NCBI RefSeq assembly: GCF_001949145.1
Contig: NW_019091373.1
Coordinates: forward strand, 2,792,673-2,856,672
Source of the DNA: Acanthaster planci
Lineage: Eukaryota > Echinodermata > Asteroidea > Valvatida > Acanthasteridae
Direction: 5' to 3'
Length of the DNA: 64,000 bases
Shown here: piece by piece, positions 10,274 to 21,440 of the stretch
Position numbering within the stretch: the stretch's first letter is position 1
Layout: each line of letters starts with the position of its first letter
The notes under the pieces: generated by a model
The model's database searches: none
What the model saw: the letters and a program-made list of their open reading frames with translations, nothing else
Told to the model about the DNA's origin: nothing
Position numbers and translations under genes: made by a program

Positions 10274-13200
10274 ATGATGGCGCCATCACCAACTCTTGTG
10301 ATCCATGGTGGCGCTGGGGCGTTAAGCCATACAGGCTACGTGGATGTGGATGGGCTCAAGTCAGGCATTCAGCAAGCAGCTCGGTTGGGATATAGGCATC
10401 TTGTTGGGCAGACGTCATCGGCTATTGATGCAGTAGAGGCAGCCGTGTGCTCCTTGGAAGATAACCCGTTATTTAATGCAGGTGTGTGTTGGCAGCAGCC
10501 GATTCAACCAAAAAGATAGATAAGATAGATGGGGGGGGGGGTCTTTTGACCGCGATGTGCCCAATTTTGGTTATCGGGAAGACGTCGCACCTTCCATCTT
10601 CTTACTGTATACTTGGATAGAAATGTGTTTATCTGCTCCCAACCCCAAACTACAGTCTCTTTAGTTTGTTTAGATATTTTGACTGTGCCGTGTAATGTTA
10701 CATGCATTCGTTTTTCCCCCCGAGTAGCACAGTACAATAGTCCATCACAAGTCTTTCTCGAGTGAACTGAGGTTCTCAAAAATCCTCACAAGTCAATCAC
10801 AAGAAAGTCAAGTCAGAAGCTATTCAGAATTCCAATGAACAGTAACCAAGGTATTCATTTGTCATTGTTCGTCTGCTGTTACTTGTGACCATACTTTGAC
10901 TTTTAGCGAGCCGGCTATGAGGTCGAATTGCAACATATGCAGCTCAAAGTGATTTAGGGATTCCAATTTTCCTTTTTCCTGTTTCTTTTACTTTTTCCCT
11001 TCCCGCTACTTCCACTTGTACTCCATTTATTGATTTAATTGTAAGGAAGAGGATCTGAGCTCACACTGGGGGGCACTGTTGAAATGGACGCTATCATCAT
11101 GGAGGGCCGGGACCTACGAGCTGGGGGTGTGACTTGTGTGCGCAACATCCAGAACCCAGTGAGCCTTGCGAGATTGGTCATGGAAAAGGTATTGCCTTGT
11201 CCGATATTGATACCGTGACACAAAATGTTACACACTGTAAAAATGCCCCCCCATCCCCCAAAAGTCAGTGATAGACCTCACTGGCATTCCACAACATGGA
11301 TTAACTCATTTTGATCGTGTTCCCTGAAAGTTTACGGCTTGGGCATAGGGATGTGCTTATCTATACCCTCATCTGGATATACATCGTACAACGTATTCAT
11401 TCGTTATTCTATTGCTGCCAGAATTCGCATAGATGCAGGTTGCATAACGATTTAAGCAATACATGCATTACAATGATATTATGAAATTTGTTAAAGAAAT
11501 TAGTCAGCATCTAGGTTGCGTCGAGATGGGAGTAAAGGCGTTCCCCCCAGCCCAAGGAGAGAGGGGGAGAGAGAGAGGGAGAGAGAGAGAAAGACGGGGG
11601 GGGGAGACAAAATGACAGACATGCACAATCACAGGTGTGAGACGGTAATCAGTGCCTTTGTACCGATTCAGTGTAAGCGTTCAGAATGCTTCATGCCCAT
11701 GATTCATTCGGCAGACAGAACACGTTTTACTGGCGGGGGAAGGAGCGAATAAATTTGCCAGGGAGGTCGGAGTGGTAGAAATGCCGCCGGAGGAATTCAT
11801 CACAGAGCCCAGACGTAAACAACTGGAAAATTACCTAGAGTTTCAGCGAGCTGGCAAACAGATTCATGACAAAGACAGGTAAAGCTTAGCAAAACAGTGA
11901 TACATTTTGAGTTTATAGAGTGAAGGATTAACTTCTCCTGAATCAAACATGTTATCCTTTGCTCTTATTAACGTTACTCGAGTATTTCACTCGAGTTGAA
12001 ATGTGTTTAACTGTTGCGAATTTATTACATAGTCCTACTCACATTCGCTTTTGCATGAAGTATGACTTGACCTTTACATGTATGTATCAGAACTGGCCAA
12101 ATTATAAAAAAAATGCAACAGCATAGGAAAAGAGAAGAATTTAAGAAACTTGGGACCCCAGAACTCACTTTAGTAGGCCTAGGCCTATTTTGAAGCAAGA
12201 ATGCTCTTTTTTAATCACTAGTCCAGTTTTGCAGTCCCTGATGATTAACATTCAGAAGTTAGTCAATTACCAAACTCAGTGCCCTTGGAATAAAAAAGGG
12301 AAAACGTTTTGTTATTGCTTTCAAAATTGCACTGTAATAAAAGTATATTTCATGGTAGTACAAGTACATCTAAAGGCAGCTGATGCAGCTATGACCAACA
12401 AGAAGGCTAAAAGGAACCTTTCCTTCACATTTTTCTCTTTGTTTTATTTTCTTTGTTGTTGAGTTTGATCTTGCTAGGACCAGGGAATAAAACACCAATT
12501 AGTGCCAAACATCAGTTTGCCTCCAGATCCCAGCTTTTTCTTTAACTGAGGGGTGAAGACCACCACGCAAACATGCGTACATGTAGTTTGTTCCTGCTTT
12601 GGTGATAATTTGGTATGAGTGGATGCTTGAATATTTGATACATTGGAAGGTCCAATATACAATTCATTGATTGGAGGTCGCGGGCTCGAGTCCCCCTCCA
12701 TCGTGATGGGTATTTCTCCTACAGGGAGTTGGGTATAGATGATCACGACACCGTAGGAGCTGTTGCTGTCGATGCCCACGGCAATGTAGCTGCTGCCACC
12801 TCTACTGGTGGCATCACAGGTCAGATGATTGGACGAGTTGGTGACTCTCCCCTCATTGGTAAGGAAAACATCGAAATGGTCTAGACGTAGGTAAATTTAG
12901 TTACATTTAGAGTCATGTTAAGTGGCAGAGTTCATGTGCAAGCAACAACCAGCCAGCCAACTCTGCTTCAGTCACAAATGTGTTAAGGGTGCAGCTACAA
13001 TGCGGTCAAGATGAAGGTGCACAAAGGCGCCCCCCAACATCAACCCAGATCGGACTATAGGGCATAGCCAGAAATTGAAATTGTTGAAGGTTAGAAAACC
13101 GGAGGGAATTTACCCACAACGCCTGTCACATACAGCCCATGCTGCGAACAGAAACTCAAGCCACAGTCATTAGAGGCAAGTGTCTTGCAGGTCGTTCTAT

Positions 13201-16200
13201 AAATATGTGGCCCAGATTTTTTTCGTTTCCTTGTCCCGTCTGACTTACAACTGTGTAAGTTTACAACGATTCTTTAATCTACAGGAGTGATTAAGAGTTG
13301 CAATGCACCTGCCAACAAATAAAAATAGTTGAAAAGCAATTCCAGTTATGATTTATGTCTAACGGGTCATGGTTCAGGTGTACCAGGGACACAAAGCTGT
13401 TGTCCTTTGAACGTCCTTTCTTCCTGGCCTTAGATTCCGTTTGAACACCAAATTTAAAGAATGATCCTCATCCACAAGCCTTTCATGCGTCTTTAAATAG
13501 CTGGAAATGCCAGAAAATAGCCAGTTGCTTACGTGTTGGTTGTGAAGACATAGTATTTTGGGTTCGGGTAAAGGCAGTGCTGTTGAGTCAGCCCTATACG
13601 TTTATATACTTCCAAGTAAAGAGGAATCGTCTTCATATGTAGCGGCCCTTGCGTGGAGTGATTTTGTTAAAGTCAGGAAAATTGATCTCAGAAAATACCA
13701 GCTTGTACAGCCATTTGCCTTATGTATATACATGTATCTTTCTGTTCAAATTCTCCATTGAATATCTTACGGTATATTGATAGTATTGTTAGGCAGCCAA
13801 CGCTGGTCAGAATTCTCGTCCTGTTGCAGTTTCACATTAGGCAGAGGTTGGCCCCAAAGGTATTTTGGTTTTATAGATCTCACTTTTTAAAACTTCTTGG
13901 CAGAAACCTGAAACGATTTTGTGTGTATCTTTTGCAGGGAATGGTGTATATTGTGACAATGCGGTCGGCGCGGCGTCAACCACGGGTCGCGGTGAAGAAA
14001 TAGCGAAGGTCACACTGGCTCGCAACTTGGTGTTCCACATGGAGCAGGGTATGTAAGAAACAGCACTTAATCACACTTTCCAGTCCAAAAATATTATAAT
14101 TTCATCACAGGGCCACCTCTGCATCAACTGAGTGACACTTGGGTGTCTCACAGACCAGTGTTGATGTAGTAAACACATGGGCTTTGCTAATTGAGAATCA
14201 TCTCATTTGGATGTTTGCTACACTCACTGTTGGTGGTTTCAGGGTAGAAAATCCCTTGCCGTACGGATTTCCTGTCGAGTTGGTTCCTGTTTCAAACTTT
14301 TTGTAACGAGACGTTTGTCACTACACTGCATGTGCTTGTTTGTAGGGGTCATAAACACTGTCATCTAATTGATCAAGGTAAGGGCCTTTTTTACAACCAG
14401 CTATTATTGTTTAGTATAAATGTATGCTTGATGTGTCTGTTGGCTGCAATGAGGTTTCCTCCGTTTTTGCTCGAGCAATAATAAATTCTTTGGGCAATAC
14501 CGGATATGTTTTAATTATTAGGAGCTATGTTAAGCATTTACTACTTTGTTTTCACTGACTATTGTCTTTTCTGATTATTCTTCCAACACAAAATGATGGA
14601 AGTTGATACTGAAGGCAAAATAACAAATGTTTGGAAACCTGCTCTGCGTTTGCATGTGGCATTTGTCTAGGTTGTATACAGTTATTGTTTTAACAAGCTG
14701 TCAAGGTGTGCACTTCTTGCAATTGGCAATAGTTAGGCAAATCTGCCCAGATTTTGCAACAGACGAGCGAGGAGTTTTGAGTTTTTTAATCATATGGTCA
14801 AAGTATGCACTGCTGGCAGTGTTAGAAACTTTCAGATGTTCTCTAGTTTTGTGAAAAGTGTTCCAAGGCAGTTTACAGTCATATTGGGGTGTGCACTTAT
14901 TTGAGCAAATGTTCCCGAATTTCACGGCAAGGATGCGCTTTTTTAATAAGTGGTCTGATGAGCATATCACTGATGGCACTGACAGTAAATGCTGGATGTG
15001 CTCTGGCTTTGTGGCGAGCATGTCAAGACATTATGCTTTTAAAAATTCCTCATTTTGGGTTTGCACCTGTCCATGACATCCGTCTCGAATTATTGGCCTT
15101 TATTTGGCCACTGCACCTATTTTTGGGAGCAAGCATGCCAAGGACGTTAACAATTGGTCTTTTATATAGTGGTCTTGTTTGTCAACTATTGCGTTTTTTC
15201 AGATATTTTGTAGAATCATGCCTAGAACATGCCAGTGAGTTTTTGGTTGTCTTTCCAAAATACCCAACAACAAATACACTTGCGAAGGATTTAGTTTTGG
15301 GCAAGCATGTCAAGATTGATATCCATTATTATTTCATATATTGTCAAGGTAAGCAGTTATGGTTGTATACAGGGGAAAGTGTCTTTGTTTCCTTCAGAGC
15401 AGTTTTTAGATTAAGCGGTTATTGCAGTGAAAGTGTATATCTTTCTTTAATTAATGGATAGTAAACATTTCCACTTCACTTTGTGTTGCTAAGTCTCTCG
15501 TTTTAATTTGTGCGACTTAACTCTGTGGTTGAGATTATGCTGTCTGGCGTTCCACTAGGGTGCTTTTTTCGCGTGGGAAATTGACTTTTAAATTGATGAA
15601 CAGTTTCCAACCAAGACTTTGAATATGAATGTTAACAACTTGAAAGGTCGTGCTCAATATTTGTGAATAGTGTGCTAAAACACATGTGATGGTGGGCTTA
15701 CCAATTTCCGAGCGGTGGGTAACACGGTGTGCTGTTATGTAATTTGAATAAGCAATCAAGTAATTTTGACATATTTTTAAAGTCACATGACAAATTGGGG
15801 CTAACACCCAACTGATCTAGTGGGGCTATAGTAAAAGTGAAGGTTGGCACACAGAGGCACGCATACTAAGCTTAGCAAGGATTTGGGGCTATGCCTTGCT
15901 GTTGTGGCAAGCATGCCAACAATTTGTGTTGGCAAACATGCCCATGTTTTAGGCAACTGGTGAGAAAATTTCAAATTATCCGTATGCATCATTGCTTGTC
16001 AAGGTTTAATTAAGCAATCATTAATGAAATTTTGAACTGGTCAAAGATGAATCAACTCGCAGTTCAAAAGCTATGCCAAAAGTGAAATCGTTATTTGCTT
16101 TGGTGTGCTGTCTGGGAATAATTATGCCAATGTTTACTTGTTAATTTCTTTATTCAAACCGTTACTTCTAACAAAATGGTTCCTTTTCGTTTACAAAATT

Positions 16201-16444
16201 TTTTTTATAGTGACGAGTTCATTTTTTTTCTCATTTTGCAGGTTTGTCACCGCAAGACGCAGTAGAGAAAGCTCTGAACTTTATGCAGGAGCGAAGGGGT
16301 GCACCAGGAGGCGCTATAGCTGTGAGCAAAAACGGGGACTTTGGGTACTACTTCAACACAAAGGCCATGATCTGGGCATCGGTTCAGAATGGTCAGTTGC
16401 ATTATGGGGTGTATCCAGGAGAAGATGTGGTCACCACGTACTGA
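10274..16444 (+). CDS. ASRGL1: Isoaspartyl peptidase/L-asparaginase, tandem copy 1
   Basis: Six coding exons join in frame: 10274-10481, 11046-11188, 11715-11878, 12725-12858, 13938-14048 and 16242-16444, all with GT-AG introns, giving 320 residues against 308 for human ASRGL1. The family hydrolyses L-asparagine and isoaspartyl dipeptides in the cytosol. It is an Ntn hydrolase that cuts itself to free a catalytic threonine. Visible motifs are VIHGGAG (9-15), FNAGRGS (66-72), [10 protein letters not shown] with nucleophile Thr181, GRVGDSP (208-214; Arg209 and Asp212 match the human substrate-binding Arg196 and Asp199) and STTGRGE (230-236). Thr is preceded by Asp, as in aspartylglucosaminidase, rather than the Gly of human ASRGL1. 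His after TTG is replaced by Arg234, unlike copy 2. The start is the first of two adjacent ATGs. Exon boundaries were set by eye from homology and splice sites. Confidence 0.93.
11556..11594. repeat. GA-rich microsatellite in intron 2 of copy 1
   Basis: An imperfect (GA)n run with G interruptions is followed by a G-run near 11596-11604. The matching intron of copy 2 has no equivalent. It makes a chance 78-residue frame look open. Confidence 0.85.
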
Positions 16445-16461
16445 GGAATGGCAAGAGAAAT

Positions 16462-16516
16462 GTTGGTGTAGGCCTAGATCCTTTGTGTTTTCAACTAAAT
16501 TATGTTTAATTTTCAG
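16462..16516 (+). other. Probable 55-bp 3' UTR intron of copy 1
   Basis: The stop codon is followed by GAGGAATGGCAAGAGAAAT in both complete copies, then GT. Here an acceptor TTTTCAG follows 55 bases later at 16516. The sequence beyond it (TCTAGGAGCCGTTGGAACC) resembles the block at 31872 in copy 2, which lies 1.9 kb past that stop. The simplest reading is a 3' UTR intron of very different length in the two copies. Confidence 0.45.
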
Positions 16517-16710
16517 TCTAGGAGCCGTTGGAACCTTGTCAGTGTTGCGTATGTCACATTTTATGACACTACCAGGCAAAAATCAAATATTTATAATTCG
16601 TATGGGTACTGTTGCCCTTCTTAGCAGTAGTGTAATCTTTAAACCTGGTAGAATGTCTTTCTAATTACCATATTAGACTGAAATGCATAAGTATGAAATA
16701 GAAATAGGCG
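16517..16710 (+). other. Probable 3' UTR exon of ASRGL1 copy 1
   Basis: Homology to 31872-32065 extends through TATGTCACATTTTATGACAC and on to a shared ATGAAATAGAAT-like word near 16695. There is no open frame in common, so the conservation is of non-coding transcript sequence. I did not find a clear AATAAA, and the end is approximate. Confidence 0.4.
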
Positions 16711-17479
16711 GAAGAATGGTTATTTGGTGGCATACGTGCGCTTGTGCATAATAGCATTATTGTCTTGGAAGGCTTTTTGGTGTTGGTTGGTAGCTTGACC
16801 CCATTTGGTAGTCTAAGAGTCCATGGGACATCGTTATGCATCGTTATACAATGGAGGCTTTACAGGGAAGAATATGAAAAGGTGTGTGATTGACGCGATA
16901 AGGATGAACGAGGATGGGAATAACAATGTGAGTTTGAAAGTAGGTAAAGTCCGTCAGCAGGATTTTATTGCCTGAAGAATATCTAACAAATAAGAAATAC
17001 TGTACCTTTATTTAAATACGAGTAACATTTTGTATTAGGACAGTTTGTAAAACCATGGTGACCATACGTATACATGTACATGTATAAGCAGTATACTTAC
17101 AATATATTTATGGGGTTCCTTGGTGGACATTGCTATAGGATTACACATAATGATTATTGCTGATATTGAAATAGATAGCACATATTGAACAAAGCTGATG
17201 TGAGGTTGCGGGTTTTTGAGTTGTAGTTAGATTTTGATAACCACCGACAAAAACGATAATAGCGATACTCTGATTGTTGGTAAATAGTAATGATATATGT
17301 TTAGAACATAATACGGTGACATAAACAACATAAACACAACAGTAATGTTTGTTTAAGTATGTGACAGGAATATGTCACATCTAGCTGTTTCAAGATTGTT
17401 TTATTAATGGTTGTATAAAACAAGATTATGATCACTGACGTAATGTTGGTCTACTTCTGTATTACTGTTACTCTATGAT
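16711..17479. other. Region without recognised gene
   Basis: AT-rich sequence between the copy 1 3' UTR and a retroelement remnant. It has a palindromic TACATGTACATGTATA stretch near 17070-17085. I see nothing else in it. Confidence 0.5.
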
Positions 17480-17581
17480 GATGCCATCCAACCATAAGGA
17501 TGCTCCGAAGGACTTGGTCGTCGAGGCAACGTTGCATCAATCGATGGAGATTGGCTAGACTCTTGCAAAGCCTAAACGGCA

Positions 17582-17830
17582 TCATTGTGTACTCCCATGG
17601 TCCGGATGCATCACAAACGCGGTGTTCTTTGGATCCTTTTCGTTCATTGCCACCTGGTAGTACCCAAAGATTAAATCGCGGACACTGATGTAGTTTGCTC
17701 CCCTAGAACCTGCAGCAACTCGTCCATGTGGGGTGGAGGTATGGAAGTTTCGGTCGTGACCGAGTTGAACCTTCTGTAATTCATGCATACGGATGAACTG
17801 GTCCTTCTTCCTCACAACCACTAGCGGCAA
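17582..17830 (-). pseudogene. RT fragment of gypsy remnant
   Basis: This 82-residue frame carries VVVRKKDQFIRM, DLIFGYYQVAM (the conserved D and YYQ) and KNTAFVM. The N-terminal Asp is out of register with its usual neighbours because of small indels. The YxDD region expected downstream is not recognisable. Confidence 0.8.
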
Positions 17831-18664
17831 TGCCCCTGGGCTTACACTTTCACGATTTCCTGCATTAACGAGTTCTTCTGTGCCTTCAGACTTCTTGGTG
17901 CTGTGATGAGGTCGTGATCTGTATCGCTATCGAATTGGGGCGCCATCACCTGTCTCAATAGTGTGCTTCAATGTGTCACAAAAAACAATGTCTTGGTCAT
18001 GTCTAGAAAAACCTCATGCTTACAACAGCTACTCGAACTTCTCATGTTCCTGGGCCGTCATCTTCATCTCCGTCTGAAAGTTTCTGTTCTGCACACCTGC
18101 AAGGTTGGATGCCTTCATTGACGAGAAGAACTTGAACACTATTTGGACACAAGGGGTGTTGATTCAACTAACTCTCCATGATACAAATTCTTATTCGTCA
18201 AAGCCACTATAAACATGCTGTTTGACACAAAGACCCAAAATTGTCCAAGTTGTTGAGAGAAGGGTAGGCTTGATTGGTCTGGTTCCAGACTGCCTCGTGG
18301 CTCATGCCATCAGGACCTGGACGGGTAGTTGCTTGAAGTGTCACTGTCTCAACCCGAGGAACCACTACAGCACACTCTTTTGGTAAGTATGCACGGCTTA
18401 TCATCCCATCGTTTGCTATAAAGTTGACTCTTCTCTGCTGCTGCTGCGAAAGCTCTCTCCAACGCTGGCCCTTGTCTGGCAGGGTGAAGCTGTTTCAGGT
18501 GACCCTGACCAGAGTCTCCAACCAGCTGACTCCATCATTCTCCCCAAAATTCATTCCAAGTATGCCTGATGGGCTAACATTTGTGTTTTCCTTGCTGTGT
18601 TAATAAGTATGAGTCTTGCTGCTAAGTTTGCTCCAATAAAAAGTGCCCTCAAATCTGCCTTAAA

Positions 18665-18810
18665 AAAAGCCAGGTCAACTCGCCTCCTAGCCGACTCGCC
18701 TCTTGATGACTCACCCCCTTGCCAACTTGCCCCCTGACAATCTCGCTTCTCGCCAACTCACCCCCTGCCAAAATCTCCTCCTAATCAAGTCGCCCCCTTA
18801 GCGGAGAGTC
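18665..18810. repeat. Degenerate short repeat, CAACTCGCCCCCT-like
   Basis: About nine imperfect copies of a 14-17 bp word (variants of AACTCGCCTCCTAG, GACTCACCCCCTTG, AACTTGCCCCCTGA) run head to tail. Unit length varies. It lies inside the gypsy remnant. Confidence 0.65.
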
Positions 18811-19007
18811 CGCCTGTTTGGACCATTGATTTACACAAAATCATTTGCTCAGAACAATTTAAATACAAGCAGGCCGATTGAATGATGTGTACCAGACAAT
18901 GACGGAGTAACAGTTGGAAACTGCTTTGTCAAGCAGAAATGCAGCCATTCCGCTCCACTCCAGTTAACTGGCTCCCGACATCAAAGGGCACTGGTTTTCC
19001 TGCCGAT

Positions 19008-19031
19008 TTTTTTTTTTTTTTTTTTTTTTTT
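19008..19031. repeat. Poly-T tract
   Basis: An uninterrupted run of about 24 T. On the minus strand this is a poly-A run within the gag remnant, either an expanded lysine-codon stretch or a later insertion tail. Confidence 0.9.
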
Positions 19032-19920
19032 GCTTGAGGTCGGTGGCGGTAGACGTAGAGCTGGTTCTGCTTCTCTGGCTGTCTCTGACGGTGAAGGGAA
19101 CAATTGTGGGCAAAATGCCCCTGCCCTGTAAAATTGTAGGGGGCCCTGCGGCGGTCAATAACGCCATGCCCCTTGCATAGGTACTTACTGCCCCAGTTGG
19201 GGTGGGCAACTCAAGTAACTCTGTATTGGGCCAATGTCTGGCCGTGGTGGAGTAGACTTCAGGGCAAGGACTTCAGTCGCTCGCTGCAGCTTGTCCACCT
19301 TCTCTTCTAGCTGGGTAAAGGAACTATCCTCAACCGTAACTGACATTGCCTATTTTCTCGGCAACCACTTTTCACCGTCGCCCCTCTCAGCTCTCTTTTT
19401 GCGCAGTTTCTAGGCTCTACGAAGGTCATAGCTGGACAGCGGTTAAGGAGGTTACGGCAACCCCTCCCCTTGAGGCCATCAACAGATTGCTCTTTCAACA
19501 TGCAGTCTGGATCTTGGTAGGTCTTCTATTTTGTTAGCGAGGGAAACGGCGTTGAAGTGCCACGTACAGAAAAATCGCGCACAATTTCTCCCACTGTCGG
19601 CGGTCAAGCAGGCCACGCTTGAGTTTACCGCTGGTCAGTCCCTCCCCAAACGAGTCTTTCATATACTGCAGGCAAGAACCTTCCTTGCTGTCTTTCAATT
19701 GTTGAACAAAGCCTTGGCCTCAACTCTTGGACTGCCCTTCAGAGAGTCCAAGAGGAACTATACTCCCTCTAGTGTGATAGCACTGCGTATCGATCAAATG
19801 AACGTCGAATTGTTTTCACAAATTCGTCAATGGGCACTGAACTGCATGTCCTGGATTCCTTCCCCATGTTGGTATTTTTGTGCTCTGGGGCCAGCACTGA
19901 AGCAATGACACTGAAGATTT

Positions 19921-21440
19921 TTGCTTCCCATCCATCAGCTGTTAGTGGATCATTTTTTCCACTGACATGATGATCTCGCCACCATTCATTTGCTCAGGAA
20001 ATCCTGGCCTCTAGCCTCTGCATACCTTACCTGTAGGCCTAGTGTCGTCAAAAGGAGCCTATTTTATGCAGTGTTAACTCCACAGGTTAGTCCCTGGCCT
20101 CTTTCTACGACCTGCTGATATGAATATTTATGTCTAAGTTACATTGCGACTGATGAGTACCCCGGAAAGTTCGGTAAGCTCCCGAGAAACAGATGAAGAT
20201 TACACACGTGCGGAAAAAAAAATTGTGTGGGGAGATGCGCCCTCTATCATTCAGTACAAAGGCCTTCACCCAAAACCACGACTATTGTAGTGAGGTACAT
20301 GTAGGTAGGTGGGCGGGTCGCTTCCGCTAGCGCGGCGCTATACGATCTTTGGTTGCTGCTACTAGTACTGCAGTACTGTAGGCCTACATGTACTATTACT
20401 AAGTAACAGTAACAGCACCGTGTCCGTCCCATAGTGAATGGTACCCGTTGAGTCCACAGTTCAGGCACTGGGTTCGCAACCTAAGTCAGGTTAGTTCAGT
20501 AACGTAGACGTTGTAATTGACTTTTATTTGTCAAGTGTACTGTTCTCATTATCGGTCAGAAAGGACTGTGGGTAGAACAATACTGTGCTGTGTGCGAGTG
20601 GAGTTGTGGGCAGAGTTGCTCGTTGCCGAGGTCTGTCCGATGTTCACAGCGACACCATGTTCACCGTCTAGGAAATTTTGACACTGTCTTGGGCGAAGAC
20701 ATTTTGAATCCATTTGTGTGCTTGTAAAACATTCAAAATCAGATAGAATGAATATGGAATAATGTATTTTAGTAAATACATTCAATACACAAGCACTGAC
20801 AAGCACAACAAACGCGACTAGCGTCAGTGCATCTTTTGAATAAGATGCACACATACAGAGCAATGGCACAGGTTTATTTACATCCACACTAGCTGATCAT
20901 TTTAAAACATATTTCCCAGCATTCGAGCAAGGTTATCCCATTTTGTTAGCATGTCTTTCAATGGCTGTCTTTTTTATGAGTAAGTTCAGCTAAGTTATTC
21001 AAGTCACTCCCTTAATTCAGTCAGTGTTAAGTGGAGCAGCTAGCAGCAGCTAACGTGCGTGCATTGGGTACCAAAATAAAATCTGATAAAAAAATAGTCA
21101 CGACAAACTTCATGTGCATCACATGCCCGCATGCATTTGCATTTTTTGCCATAGAGCAAAATGAAACGCTCACTTACTGATGGCGCGTTCAGGTTATCTG
21201 CGTATTTGCTTCGTTGACGTATCGTTTTTACATGTAGCTATGCATAAGTAAATTCTTTGATGTTGACTTTTTAGGGCATAGTAGCAATTTCTGATGGCTA
21301 GTATAAACTACTGCAAGCAACCATAAGAAAAATGGAAAATGAAAGGAAGGAGCTACATGATGAATTGCTGCTAACAACTTTCATGTGTCCTGTTTTGTAA
21401 AGTTGATATGTCATTCTCTTGAAGGTGATCCTATCCCAAT
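19921..21440. other. Intergenic region between copy 1 and copy 2
   Basis: No gene recognised. A GC-richer patch at 20300-20460 and two minus-strand chance frames (20247-20468 and 20549-20887) show no motif. The last 60 bases before the ATG match copy 1. Confidence 0.45.

Larger units (their letters stand above)
17480..19920 (-). mobile_element. Degenerate Ty3/gypsy gag-pol remnant
   Basis: On the minus strand the order is gag (about 19900-19000) then RT (17850-17480). The RT piece reads PLVVVRKKDQFIRM and then DLIFGYYQVAMNEKD, matching the gypsy RT fingers and the first catalytic motif, with several frameshifts. Near 19100-19150 one frame shows GQGHFAHNC, the second half of a CCHC zinc knuckle. 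The gag fragment includes EQSVDGLKGRGCRNLL. No LTRs were found and the copy is far more decayed than the element at 1844-7091, from a different family. Confidence 0.75.

Noticed and set aside
14889-15461. 190-residue ORF within intron 5 of ASRGL1 copy 1
   Set aside because: No recognisable domain; other frames on both strands are open in the same stretch, and it lies wholly inside an intron set by good splice sites.
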